Positions 53,272-62,637 are shown, numbered from the stretch's first letter. The stretch is 64,000 bases of DNA from Labilibacter sediminis (GCF_005877885.1 NZ_VCHY01000009.1:62001-126000), one strand, 5' to 3'. The notes: generated by a model not told the origin, from the sequence alone. Made by a program: numbers and translations.

Positions 53272-55740
53272 TTAAATTCCTAACTTGCTTCGTCTGATAA
53301 CCTCAGCCTTAGTATAATTACTTGTGACTTTATGGTTCTTTAACGGAACTATTTTTTCATGAATAGCATCAATCATCCATTCTTTACACGGGAAGAAAAA
53401 TTCTTCTAACTCATATGCCGGTGTAATCCAGTTACGCGATCCAACCACTACCGGCGGTGCATCTAACTCATCAAATGCCAACTCAGTAATACGTTGTGCC
53501 ATATCCTTAAGGAAGGAACCTCTTTCACTGGCATCACTGGTTAAAAGAATACGTCCGGTCTTTTTTAATGAAGCTATAACAGGCTCGTAATTAAATGGTA
53601 CAATTGAACGCGCATCAATTACTTCTGCAGACATTCCGTATTTCTCTTCCAACTCATTGGCTGCTTCTAAAGCCCTGTATACAGTAGCACCGATAGAAAG
53701 AATAGTAATATCCTTACCTTCTTTTTTAACATCAGGTTCTCCAAATGGTATTTCATAATATTCTTCCGGCACACCATCTTCGTGAAATTGCTCTCCGATA
53801 TCATAAATCCTTTGACTTTCAAAGAATATCACCGGATCGGTACCCTGCAATGCGGTATTCATTAATCCCTTAGCATCATAAGGCGTTGCCGGGAAACATA
53901 CTTTTAACCCCGGAATATGAGCGACCAGTGAAGACCAGTCCTGAGAGTGCTGAGCGCCATATTTTGAACCTACAGACACCCTGATAACCACAGGCATTTT
54001 AATTACATTACCCGACATAGCCTGCCATTTAGGTAATTGATTAAACACCTCGTCTCCACAACGTCCCAGGAAGTCGCAATACATAATTTCGGGAATAACT
54101 CTACCTCCGCACATTGCATAACCAATTGCAGTACCTATAATAGAAGCCTCTGAAATTGGCGAGTTAAATAATCTATGATATGGCAATGCCTCTGTTAAAC
54201 CACGATATACAGCAAAAGCACCTCCCCAATCGCGATTTTCCTCACCATAAGCCACCAATGTTGGATCTTTATAAAAACGATCAACAATAGCTTCGAACAA
54301 TCCATCTTTTAACTGATACTGCTTTATTTTTGAATAGGCTTTTCCATTGACATCAAAAGCAAAGCGCTCTTTTTTAGCTATTTGTTTTACTCTTGGATTC
54401 TCTTCCATCGGATGATTTACGTCAACCGGACGATCTTCCATCTTGTCATGACTCTCATTGGAAAACATCATATCTCCAATTAACTCCGGATGTTTAACCA
54501 AATCCATACGTGGACTTATTTCATCATCAATGGCCAAGGTCATTGAGTACTTCATTAACTCAACTATATCAGATTGAATTGCATCCAGTTCTGCCTGATC
54601 TGCAACACCTGCCTTTACCAATTCTTTACCATATGCAACAATACAATCCTGAGCTTCCCAGGCTTCTACCTCTTCTTTAGTGCGATATGATGAAGCATCT
54701 GATGGTGAGTGACCACTATATCTATATGTTAAAACATCCAGTAAAATCGGACCTTTCTTTTGCTTTAACAACTCCATTTTACGTTCGTAAGCATCAACAA
54801 CGGCCAATGGATTATAGCCATCAACACGCTCTGCATGCATACTATCTCGGTTAACTCCGGCCCCGATACGAGCTGCAATATCATAACCCATAGTTTCACC
54901 ACAGGTTTGACCACCCATACCGTACTGGTTATTCATGATATTAAAGATGATTGGTAAACCACCTTTATGTGCACCTTCCCATAATTGCTCAAACTGATCC
55001 ATAGATGCAAAGGCCAAACCTTCCCAAACAGGGCCGCAGGCCATTGATGCATCACCAATATTTGCTACAACAATACCGTCCTTTTGATTTACTTTTTTAT
55101 ATAATGCCGCACCCACAGCTATATCTCCAGATCCACCTACAATAGCATTATTAGGATACACTCCAAATGGTGTAAAAAATGCATGCATTGAACCCCCAAG
55201 TCCTTTATTAAAACCTGTTTCCCGCGCAAATATCTCAGCTAAAGTACCATAAACTAAAAAACGGCGGGCCAATGATTTTAAATCACCCTGATGATTATTT
55301 GAAACAATATTTAATATGGTACCATCAAAGAAATTTTTCATCATATCCAATAAATCCTCATCAGACATTTTATTGATGGCCGACATCCCTTTGGCAAGAA
55401 TTTCTCCATGGGAACGATGTGAGCCAAAAATAAAATCATCAACTCCTAGATGAAAAGCCATACCTACCGCAGCAGATTCCTGACCAATAGATAAGTGGGC
55501 AGGTCCGGGATGATTATATGCAATACCTTCATATTCTCCACGTACTTTTATGGTATTCAACATGGTTTCAAAATGGCGAATCAATGCCATATCATGATAA
55601 ATACCAATCAACTGACTCTTTGAATATTTTACTTTTTCCTCTTCAATGGTTTTATCATACTGATTAACCGGAATATCTTTAAATTCTATTTTTCCAGACT
55701 TTCTGACCTGCGTAGGGTCAATAAATTGCGACTTTGGCAT
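53272..55740 (-). CDS. fused E1 alpha/beta TPP-dependent 2-oxo-acid/acetoin-type dehydrogenase
   Basis: An 822-residue fusion. E1 alpha (about 40-440) has HPGPAHLSIGQESAAVGMAF, SHRSHGEILAKG, GLGGSMHAFF, the TPP motif GDASMACGPVWEG...IMNNQYG and a SGHSPSDASSYR loop. E1 beta (about 480-820) has YGEENRDWGGAFAVYRGL, SPISEASIIGTAIGYAM and the active-site histidine in KYGAQHSQDWSSL. Between SHRSHGEILAKG and GFNKGLGGSMH there are about 45 residues more than in usual E1 alpha chains, so the fusion is longer than the common 650-700. It decarboxylates a 2-oxo substrate and passes the acyl group to E2. Substrate unknown. Confidence 0.88.
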   Translation of the reverse strand: MPKSQFIDPTQVRKSGKIEFKDIPVNQYDKTIEEEKVKYSKSQLIGIYHDMALIRHFETMLNTIKVRGEYEGIAYNHPGPAHLSIGQESAAVGMAFHLGVDDFIFGSHRSHGEILAKGMSAINKMSDEDLLDMMKNFFDGTILNIVSNNHQGDLKSLARRFLVYGTLAEIFARETGFNKGLGGSMHAFFTPFGVYPNNAIVGGSGDIAVGAALYKKVNQKDGIVVANIGDASMACGPVWEGLAFASMDQFEQLWEGAHKGGLPIIFNIMNNQYGMGGQTCGETMGYDIAARIGAGVNRDSMHAERVDGYNPLAVVDAYERKMELLKQKKGPILLDVLTYRYSGHSPSDASSYRTKEEVEAWEAQDCIVAYGKELVKAGVADQAELDAIQSDIVELMKYSMTLAIDDEISPRMDLVKHPELIGDMMFSNESHDKMEDRPVDVNHPMEENPRVKQIAKKERFAFDVNGKAYSKIKQYQLKDGLFEAIVDRFYKDPTLVAYGEENRDWGGAFAVYRGLTEALPYHRLFNSPISEASIIGTAIGYAMCGGRVIPEIMYCDFLGRCGDEVFNQLPKWQAMSGNVIKMPVVIRVSVGSKYGAQHSQDWSSLVAHIPGLKVCFPATPYDAKGLMNTALQGTDPVIFFESQRIYDIGEQFHEDGVPEEYYEIPFGEPDVKKEGKDITILSIGATVYRALEAANELEEKYGMSAEVIDARSIVPFNYEPVIASLKKTGRILLTSDASERGSFLKDMAQRITELAFDELDAPPVVVGSRNWITPAYELEEFFFPCKEWMIDAIHEKIVPLKNHKVTSNYTKAEVIRRSKLGI

Positions 55741-55876
55741 TTTTATAGATTTTTTAATAAGAAATAAGAACCATTTTTTATGGCGACCGGAAAATTTATC
55801 GTTGTGCCATTTAGCTAAAAGCTTTATTTCTTACTGGTTTATTTTACATTAACAAAACTGAATCACTCACTGGGAC

Positions 55877-57238
55877 TTAATGCCCAAAATCAAATATTGT
55901 ATCTTTAAATATTTCAGAAACAGTAGGATGAGGGAAAACCACCTCTTCTAACTCTTTCAGTGTAAGTTCTCCTTCTATGGCCATACAGGCCCCATAAATC
56001 ATTTCACTGGAAGGGTTACCTATCATATGAACCCCAAGTACTTCACCATATTTAGCACCAACGAGCACCTTACACATACCCGATCCTCCTTCATTTTCAG
56101 CAATAAAACGACCAGCATAAGCCATTGGAAGTTTAGCTAATTTATAATCAATACCTTTGGCCTTTGCCGCTTCCTCGGTTAAACCCACTCCGGCAATTTC
56201 AGGATTCGTATATACAACACCAGGAATAGCCTGATAACGCATTCTATCCTCTCTTCCTGTAAGGTTATTAACCACCACTTCTCCTTCTCGACTAGCTGTG
56301 TGAGCTAACAGAGAAAAACCAGTCACATCACCTGCGGCATAAACATTAGGAATATTGGTTCTCATTTTTTCATCCACTTTAATTCCGCCTTTGAATAGTT
56401 CTACCCCCAGGTTTTCCAATCCAAAACCGCTTACCACAGGCTTGCGTCCAACGGATACCAATATTTTATCACCTGTTACTGTTACAGACTTACCCTCCTT
56501 TTCATAGGTTACTTTATTTCCATCTACATTCGTAACTCTTGAAGACAAGTTAAACTCAATACCTTTTTTGGCGTAAACCTGACGAAGCATCGCACTCTGC
56601 TCTGAATCCATTCCTGTTAAAATTTCATCCAGCATTTCAACGACAGTAACCTTGGTTCCCAGACTATTAAAAAAACTGGCGAACTCCATTCCTATCACAC
56701 CACCTCCAATAATAACTAAAGAATCAGGTTTTGCTTCTAATTCTAATATCTCACGATTGGTAAGAATAACATCTCCTGGTTTTTCCAATCCTGGAATAGG
56801 AGGAATAAAAGCTTCCGAACCGGTGCATACAAGCAGGTTGGAAGCAATTATCTCTTCTTCAGCTGTGGCAATTTCGATACCCCGTTGGGTACGACCTTTT
56901 ATATAAGCTGTATCTTTAATGGTTTTTACCTTAAACATTTTCATTTTGGCGCCTACCCCTCCTACCAACTTCTTAACCACCTTTTGTTTGCGGCTCATCA
57001 TTTTACTAAAGTCAAAAGCTACCTCTTTTGCTTCAACCCCGTACTTGGCACCTCCAACAGCATTATCATATAATTTGGCGCTATACAAAAGAGTTTTAGT
57101 GGGCATACAGCCTTCGTTTAAACAAACTCCACCCAACTCCTTCTTTTCAATCAATACTACTTTTAATCCTTTGGCAACGGCTCTTTCCGCAGCAACATAA
57201 CCACCTGGTCCGCCACCTATAATTGCTAAATCATACAT
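55877..57238 (-). CDS. lpdA: dihydrolipoyl dehydrogenase (E3)
   Basis: A 453-residue FAD enzyme. The FAD motif is LAIIGGGPGGYVAAERA (residues 4-20). The redox-active disulphide is in GGVCLNEGCMPTKTLLYSAK near 36-55. The NAD motif is VIIGGGVIGMEFASFF near 173. YAAGDVTG is near 302, and the catalytic His-Glu pair is in VVFPHPTVSEIF at the C-terminus. It reoxidises the lipoyl arm of the E2 encoded just upstream (93-bp gap). Confidence 0.95.
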   Translation of the reverse strand: MYDLAIIGGGPGGYVAAERAVAKGLKVVLIEKKELGGVCLNEGCMPTKTLLYSAKLYDNAVGGAKYGVEAKEVAFDFSKMMSRKQKVVKKLVGGVGAKMKMFKVKTIKDTAYIKGRTQRGIEIATAEEEIIASNLLVCTGSEAFIPPIPGLEKPGDVILTNREILELEAKPDSLVIIGGGVIGMEFASFFNSLGTKVTVVEMLDEILTGMDSEQSAMLRQVYAKKGIEFNLSSRVTNVDGNKVTYEKEGKSVTVTGDKILVSVGRKPVVSGFGLENLGVELFKGGIKVDEKMRTNIPNVYAAGDVTGFSLLAHTASREGEVVVNNLTGREDRMRYQAIPGVVYTNPEIAGVGLTEEAAKAKGIDYKLAKLPMAYAGRFIAENEGGSGMCKVLVGAKYGEVLGVHMIGNPSSEMIYGACMAIEGELTLKELEEVVFPHPTVSEIFKDTIFDFGH

Positions 57239-57331
57239 GATTCTATTTTTTTTAACGAGAAATCAGGTTGCCGGAAAAAGAAGGTTCGCAAACACCTCCT
57301 CTTTCTTTACAACCCTCATTTCTAAAAACTA

Positions 57332-58651
57332 TCAAAAACTAAATTCCAAATTTTCTATTTCTATGGCGATCTGCTTCAAAAACCTTGTAGCTAAACCTCC
57401 ATCTAAGGCCTGATGATCGTATGTAAGACTAAGTCCCATATGTGGTACAAATCCATAAACACCTCCACCCAGATCTGTTGGACGAGGCACAATTGTATTT
57501 ACACCTAAAATAGCCACTTGCGGAAGGTTAATTACCGGCGTAAACATCTCCACTCCATAATTACCCAGGTTAGAAACTGTAAACGATGCTGCATCAGATG
57601 ACAATAATTCCGGATCAATACTTCCCTGACGACAAGACTCTGCAACTTCCTTAAACTGACGAGACAGTCCTGCAATAGACAAATCATCCGCATTTTTTAT
57701 TACAGGCACCATCAATCCACGGTCTGTATCAACCGCCAATCCCAAGTGTACTTTATTAAAGTATTTAACACTATCTCCCAGGAAATGGGCATTTGCATCA
57801 GGAAATTTCTTTAATGCCTTAATTACTGCAAAACACACCATATCATTAATGGTGATATTAGGCGCACCTTCCTTCGCCTTCACCTGCTTTCTTAACTCCA
57901 TCATACGACGAGCATCTGCTCCCAGATGATGCGTTAATTGGGCTGAATTTTGTAATGAAGCATGCATAGCTTTGGCTATCAACTTCCTGATATTAGGTAA
58001 ATTTTTGATTTCATAATCCTCTGCGTATACAGGATTTGAAGCGCTAAGATCTTTTGCTTTCACTGTTCCGGCAAGACCGGTACCTGGCTCTGCAACTGCG
58101 AGTCCTTCTTCTTTAATTACCTCTTTTGCAAGAGGAGTTACTTTAGGAGCAGTAGCAAGATATGCCTGGATATCTCTTTCAATTATTCTTCCTTCGGGTC
58201 CGCTCCCTACCAACAATTCATAAGGAACACCTTTATCTAAAGCAATATTTTTTGCCCGCGGAGATATTTTTACATCACCATTCGCTGCTGGTTCCTTAAC
58301 CACAACCTGCTCAACCACTTCTGCAGTCTCTAATGACTTAACTTCCTCCTCCTTTTCTTCAACAGCAGGTTCTATTACCGAGCCTCCAGGCTTAAATTCA
58401 TCAATACTTTCGCCTGATTGACCAATCACTGCAATATTTTGCAAAACAGGAACTTCATCACCTTCTTCACAAAATACACCAAGTAATATTCCATCCTCAG
58501 CAGCTTCTTCTTCAAAGGAAGCTTTATCTGTTTCATAGGCAAATAAAGTTTCGCCTTTTTTAATTTCATCTCCTACCTGTTTAAACCATTCGGTAAAAAT
58601 ACAGGATTCTACGGACTGCCCTTGTCGGGGCATTATAACAACTGTAGCCAT
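57332..58651 (-). CDS. dihydrolipoamide acyltransferase (E2)
   Basis: From ATG 58649-58651 the protein is 439 residues; a TTG start 21 bp upstream is less likely. It has one lipoyl domain with the lipoylated lysine in AYETDKASFEEEA near residue 43, then an acidic linker rich in EEK/VVE. The E3-binding domain is KISPRAKNIALDKGVPYELL near 130-149. The catalytic domain (about 215-439) has YDHQALDGGLATRFL (HxxxDG) near the end. It is the first gene of the nine-gene operon. Two operator-like palindromes lie in the divergent promoter region to gntR. Confidence 0.92.
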   Translation of the reverse strand: MATVVIMPRQGQSVESCIFTEWFKQVGDEIKKGETLFAYETDKASFEEEAAEDGILLGVFCEEGDEVPVLQNIAVIGQSGESIDEFKPGGSVIEPAVEEKEEEVKSLETAEVVEQVVVKEPAANGDVKISPRAKNIALDKGVPYELLVGSGPEGRIIERDIQAYLATAPKVTPLAKEVIKEEGLAVAEPGTGLAGTVKAKDLSASNPVYAEDYEIKNLPNIRKLIAKAMHASLQNSAQLTHHLGADARRMMELRKQVKAKEGAPNITINDMVCFAVIKALKKFPDANAHFLGDSVKYFNKVHLGLAVDTDRGLMVPVIKNADDLSIAGLSRQFKEVAESCRQGSIDPELLSSDAASFTVSNLGNYGVEMFTPVINLPQVAILGVNTIVPRPTDLGGGVYGFVPHMGLSLTYDHQALDGGLATRFLKQIAIEIENLEFSF

Positions 58652-58669
58652 TCTTTTTAAAGTTTTTAT

Positions 58670-58677
58670 CAAAACTA
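58670..58677 (-). promoter_or_regulatory. promoter -7 element of the E2-transketolase operon
   Basis: The minus strand reads TAGTTTTG, a TAnnTTTG match 19 bp upstream of the E2 ATG. The palindrome 58686-58703 lies directly upstream of it. Confidence 0.55.
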
Positions 58678-58685
58678 ATCAGCTC

Positions 58686-58703
58686 AACTTGTATTTACAA
58701 GTT
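58686..58703. promoter_or_regulatory. GntR/UTRA operator 1
   Basis: AACTTGTATTTACAAGTT is a perfect 18-bp palindrome placed between the -7 element and the -33 region of the E2 operon promoter. Confidence 0.7.
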
Positions 58704-58753
58704 AATATTTAACTTTTGCCTTAATTCCTGTATTACAATTACCTAACACCTTT

Positions 58754-58777
58754 TACAAGTTACTTGTATATACAACT
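58754..58777. promoter_or_regulatory. GntR/UTRA operator 2 with extra half-site
   Basis: ACTTGTATATACAACT (58762-58777) has a perfect 12-bp core TTGTATATACAA. It is preceded by the half-site TACAAGT (58754-58760), which pairs with ACTTGTA. It overlaps the -33/spacer of the gntR promoter. Confidence 0.7.
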
Positions 58778-58786
58778 ACATTTACT

Positions 58787-58794
58787 TATCTTTA
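58787..58794 (+). promoter_or_regulatory. promoter -7 element of the gntR gene
   Basis: TATCTTTA, one base off TAnnTTTG, lies 16 bp before the ATG. Operator 2 is just upstream. Confidence 0.45.
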
Positions 58795-58810
58795 CAAAAA
58801 GCTTACAAAC

Positions 58811-59530
58811 ATGGGAAAGAAAAAAGAATTACCTCCATACAAAATTCTTTACGAAATACTTCGTAAACAGATAACCGACGGACTATATAGCAAAGGAGAT
58901 ATATTACCTTCAGAAAACGAACTTTGTTCCACTCACAGCGTAACACGACCTACGGTCAGAAAAGCACTGGACAGGCTGGTTCATGAAGGCTACATCAGAA
59001 AAAAACAAGGTAAAGGAAGTATTGTACAAGGACAGCCTCAAGGAGTTGGAATATTATCCCTTTCAGGAACCACCTCTGCCATTGGTAAGGAAAACCTAAC
59101 AACAAAGATTGTTATCAAACAACATTTAACCAACTGGGATGAAGATGCATTTGGGTTTCCATTAAACGATTCAGAGAAACAGGTTGGTTGCTATCGCCTG
59201 GAGCGACTAAGAATAGTTAATAAACAACCTGTATTTTATGACATTACACTGGTTCCCAATATAAATTTACCCAGGTTTGTGAGTAGAAATTTTGAAAACA
59301 GATCCTTATTCGATATCATGAGAACAGCTTACCAAATTGAAGTTATTGGCGGTGAGCAAAAGTTAATGGCCATTACAGCAGACGAAAAAATACAGAAATA
59401 CTTTAACCTAAAATCAGCTCAGCCAATTCTACGACTTGATCGCAAAATGGAAACAAGCAAGGAAGGTTTTTTCTTTTATAGTCAGGTATATTGCAATACA
59501 GCTGATTACGCTTTATATGGAACATTTTAA
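58811..59530 (+). CDS. GntR-family (HutC/UTRA) transcriptional regulator
   Basis: A 239-residue regulator. The winged helix is LPPYKILYEILRKQITDGLY...LPSENELCSTHSVTRPTVRK...GYIRKKQGKGSIV at about residues 6-75. The UTRA ligand domain (about 90-239) has CYRLERLRIVNKQPVFYDI and FNLKSAQPILRLDRKM. Members bind sugar phosphates. It is divergent from the E2 operon and convergent (0-bp gap) with the dehydrogenase gene. The twin TTGTAnnTACAA palindromes in the 159-bp intergenic region are the probable binding sites, giving repression of both directions until the inducer appears. Confidence 0.92.
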   Translation: MGKKKELPPYKILYEILRKQITDGLYSKGDILPSENELCSTHSVTRPTVRKALDRLVHEGYIRKKQGKGSIVQGQPQGVGILSLSGTTSAIGKENLTTKIVIKQHLTNWDEDAFGFPLNDSEKQVGCYRLERLRIVNKQPVFYDITLVPNINLPRFVSRNFENRSLFDIMRTAYQIEVIGGEQKLMAITADEKIQKYFNLKSAQPILRLDRKMETSKEGFFFYSQVYCNTADYALYGTF

Positions 59531-60565
59531 CTAAAAATCAATCATCGCTTTCATCACACCATCTCCATATGAAGCCACTAAATCAAAAGCTTGTTTTGAT
59601 TCTGCAAAAGCAAAACGATGGGTTGGCATTTCACTTATGTCAACCCTACCTGTTGCCAGCAATTCCAGCGCTTCTTCTAACGCTCCATTTTGGCGACGTA
59701 CATTAATTACCGTTACTTCTTTATGCCGGCCAATACTAACAGGCATATGCCAATGATCGAATTCCGGAATGCCTATCAACATAAGCACCCCTCCCGGCTT
59801 TAACAATTCATAAGCCTGCTCTAAAGCTTCCTGTTGACCACAACACTCAAAAACTACATCCAATCCTGCCGGCTCCTGTTTTAAGATTTCCTGTACCACA
59901 TCAACCTTATCTGCATTACCTGCATAACGAGCTCCTGATTTACAAGCAATTTTTAAACGTTCATCAATTTTATCTGTTACAAATACATTACCGGCACCTT
60001 TAGCCAACGCCGGCAACAACACACTCATTCCAATAGGTCCGAAACCTAAAATACCTACATTGGAATTTTGCAACGGAATTGATCTATTCACAGCGTACAC
60101 ACCAATAGCCAGCGGCTCTGATATGGCTGCCTGATCAAAAGTTAAATGATCTTGTATTGGAATACATGATGTTTCAGGCATAAGAATAAATTCTGACAAG
60201 CTACCCGGTGCCTGCCCCGGGCAACCTAAAAATTTTAAATTACGGCAAGTATGCGGTCTTCCAATCAAACACTGATCACATTTAAAACAAGGCATAGAAG
60301 GCTCAATAGCTACACGGTCCCCCACTTTTAATGACAAAACTCCTGCCCCTACCTTTTCAACAACACCCGCACATTCGTGCCCAACAGCAAAAGGGTATTT
60401 TACAACCTGATCTCCAATTTTACCGGACACATAATAATGTACATCTGAGCCACACACAGCAAGAACCTTTAGCCTTACCAATACATCATTTTTATTGACA
60501 ACCTTAGGAGTAGGAACTTCAACCATCTCCATTTCTCTTATTCCGGTTAAAACCATTGATTTCAT
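59531..60565 (-). CDS. zinc-containing sorbitol/L-iditol dehydrogenase-like enzyme
   Basis: A 344-residue MDR alcohol dehydrogenase. The catalytic zinc site is LAVCGSDVHYYVSGKIGDQV near residues 34-53 and FAVGHECAGVVEKVGAGV near 60. The structural zinc cysteines are in MPCFKCDQCLIGRPHTCRNL near 92-111. The Rossmann motif is VGILGFGPIGMSVLLPAL near 169. Both zinc sites are complete, as in polyol dehydrogenases that oxidise a C2 hydroxyl to a ketose. It is near the FucP-type transporter and probably acts on the imported sugar or a polyol made from it. Confidence 0.88.
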   Translation of the reverse strand: MKSMVLTGIREMEMVEVPTPKVVNKNDVLVRLKVLAVCGSDVHYYVSGKIGDQVVKYPFAVGHECAGVVEKVGAGVLSLKVGDRVAIEPSMPCFKCDQCLIGRPHTCRNLKFLGCPGQAPGSLSEFILMPETSCIPIQDHLTFDQAAISEPLAIGVYAVNRSIPLQNSNVGILGFGPIGMSVLLPALAKGAGNVFVTDKIDERLKIACKSGARYAGNADKVDVVQEILKQEPAGLDVVFECCGQQEALEQAYELLKPGGVLMLIGIPEFDHWHMPVSIGRHKEVTVINVRRQNGALEEALELLATGRVDISEMPTHRFAFAESKQAFDLVASYGDGVMKAMIDF

Positions 60566-60916
60566 ACTTAACCTTTTGATTTGTTATTGAAAATACTGTA
60601 TTAAGCCTGGGCGCTGCAAATTATTAAACAAGAATACAACCTGAACGCACATACACTATTCCTTAAATGTAAATAATATTTATTTGAGAAACACAAAGAG
60701 ACAGAACTAAAGAAAAAAATTTGGTACGAAATAATTACTTAACAAAATAGCACTGCTCTGGTGAATATATTTACTTCAACTTTAACATCCATATCAAACA
60801 GACATCTTTAAAACAGCTATAATAGCAAATAAAAAAGGCCATCTTATTGCAAGACAGCCTTTTCGTTTATCATCTTACCTGGTTAAACCACAAAGCAACC
60901 AAGATTTTTTTTAACA
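60566..60916. other. intergenic region between dehydrogenase and transporter
   Basis: It holds the transporter's terminator (60834-60863). No clear promoter element or palindrome was found for the dehydrogenase gene. Confidence 0.5.
60834..60863 (-). terminator. terminator after the FucP-type transporter gene
   Basis: AAAGGC...TCTT and AAGA...GCCTTT pair, followed by TTTTTTATT on the minus strand, about 54 bp after the stop. Confidence 0.7.
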
Positions 60917-62239
60917 CTATTCTACCGGAATATCTTTATTTACATTTTTACATCCGGCTACAGCATACCATAATAAATATGCCAGGGCTGCAATAATTAC
61001 CCAGTAAGAAGCCATATAGCTAACAGTAATATCCGCTACAGCTCCCTGAATAAGTGGCAATACTCCACCACCAACTACCATTACCATAAAGATACCTGCT
61101 CCCATTTCTGTAAATTTACCAATACCTTCAACAGCAAGATTAAAGATACCACCCCACATAATAGAAGTACATAAACCACAGAATGCAAATAACATTACAG
61201 AAACCGGTACTTCCTGAAAACCAAAGCTAATGTCAGCTTTAAAAACCGGCATATTAACAGTAATAGAAGCTGGCAAGAAAATACCTGCTGCAACCAATAC
61301 CATACCTAAAGTACTTACGAAAATCAACTGAGCTTTAGCAGAATACTTACCTCCTAATATACCTCCTAATAATCTACCAATTAACATTAGGAACCAATAT
61401 GTACCTACAACAGTACCCGCAGCACCGGCATCAATTCCCATACCCGGAGTATCTGCATCAGCAGCATTAGTAAGGAATAAGTTCATGAAGTTAGGAATAC
61501 CTACCTCAATACCTACATATAAGAAAATTGCTACCGTTCCGAATACAAAGTGACGGAAAGACATTGCATTGTACTTTTCCTTCTTCTTGTGATCTGTTTC
61601 TGCAGCTCTTGAATGAGGCTCAGGAATAGCCACTGCAGCCAATACTATAAATGCAGTAATAAAAATACCAATGGCTATTAACAATGCAGGAACAGCATTT
61701 TTCATTGTAGCCTGAGCAATATCTCCAATTAGGTAACCTCCTAAAATAGGCACAATAGTAGCAGCCATTGAGTTTAATGAACCACCAAACTGAATTAACT
61801 GGTTACCTTTTTTACCTCCACCTCCAAGGGTGTTAAGCATTGGGTTCACTACAGTATTAAGCATACACATAGAGAAACCTGAAATAAAAGCTCCTGCTAA
61901 ATAAACAGAGAAAATAAAGGTAAAGCTCTCACCCTTTTGGTAAGGAATAAGACCTGAGATAAGCATAACACCTACACCTAAAATACCAATAGCGATAGCT
62001 GTTAACGCTGTAAATTTGTAACCTTTTCGTTTAAGAAGTAAACCGGCAGGTAAGCCCATAAATAAATAAGCCAAAAAGTTGGCAAAGTTACCTAACTGAG
62101 ACATCCAGTTAAGAATTCCGTCTTGCTGCTTAGCAATCACTCCCATCGGATTTGACAGCCCTGTAACAAACGAGATCATTGCAAATAATGCAAACATCAT
62201 TGCAATAGGCAATACATTACTTTTTTTACTTGAGTTCAT
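60917..62239 (-). CDS. FucP-type sugar:H+ symporter (MFS)
   Basis: A 440-residue protein with about twelve membrane helices. The FucP/GluP family pattern shows in FVTGLSNPMGVIAKQQDGIL, LAYLFMGLPAGLLLKRKGYK near residues 56-75 and LNTVVNPMLNTLGGGGKKGN near 126-145. These carriers import fucose, glucose, galactose or related hexoses. It has its own -7 element (62327-62334). A family A repeat lies upstream at 62435-62604. Substrate not determinable from sequence. Confidence 0.88.
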   Translation of the reverse strand: MNSSKKSNVLPIAMMFALFAMISFVTGLSNPMGVIAKQQDGILNWMSQLGNFANFLAYLFMGLPAGLLLKRKGYKFTALTAIAIGILGVGVMLISGLIPYQKGESFTFIFSVYLAGAFISGFSMCMLNTVVNPMLNTLGGGGKKGNQLIQFGGSLNSMAATIVPILGGYLIGDIAQATMKNAVPALLIAIGIFITAFIVLAAVAIPEPHSRAAETDHKKKEKYNAMSFRHFVFGTVAIFLYVGIEVGIPNFMNLFLTNAADADTPGMGIDAGAAGTVVGTYWFLMLIGRLLGGILGGKYSAKAQLIFVSTLGMVLVAAGIFLPASITVNMPVFKADISFGFQEVPVSVMLFAFCGLCTSIMWGGIFNLAVEGIGKFTEMGAGIFMVMVVGGGVLPLIQGAVADITVSYMASYWVIIAALAYLLWYAVAGCKNVNKDIPVE

Positions 62240-62434
62240 TTTTAGTTTTTAAGTAGTTTTATATAAAATTTCAAATGATTGCTGAACTTAAACAGTTTCT
62301 TTTTCATTTGAGCGCCTCAAAAAAGACAAAAATATTAACATATACAAAAAAAGAATGAAATTTCATTTTGATTCTAAATAAAGACACACCACAAATCGAC
62401 TTTATAAAAAGAAACTCTTCTTTTTTTTACTTTT
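62240..62434. other. upstream region of the transporter gene
   Basis: AT-rich, with a -7 element at 62327-62334 and a TATACAA half-site near 62341 resembling the GntR half-site. No gene is seen. Confidence 0.4.
62327..62334 (-). promoter_or_regulatory. promoter -7 element of the transporter gene
   Basis: The minus strand reads TATTTTTG, a TAnnTTTG match 88 bp upstream of the start codon. Confidence 0.45.
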
Positions 62435-62604
62435 AACCCGCAATATGCATTAGCTAATCTATTACACATTGAAACCACTTTAAAACAAATCGTTTTACTC
62501 ACTTGCTTCAACTCACCGTAGCGGTGCTATGCCTCGTTTCAGTAAGTGTTTGTTTTGTTGCATTTTCAATGTTCATAACGAAGACCTAATGCATAATCCG
62601 GGTT
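62435..62604 (+). repeat. repeat family A, copy A3 (170 bp)
   Basis: It runs from AACCCGCAATATGCATTAG to CTAATGCATAATCCGGGTT, with good terminal inverted repeats and an apex GTAGCGGTGCTATG. It differs from A4 at about eight positions by eye, in the same orientation. Confidence 0.9.
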
Positions 62605-62637
62605 TATTTTATCAACCAACTGTAATTAAATAAAATA

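Noticed and set aside
45949-58651. Sulfoglycolysis or sulfo-sugar transaldolase/transketolase pathway
   Set aside because: Aldolase plus transketolase is suggestive, but no sulfoquinovosidase, sulfosugar isomerase, sulfo-aldehyde dehydrogenase/reductase or sulfonate exporter is present.
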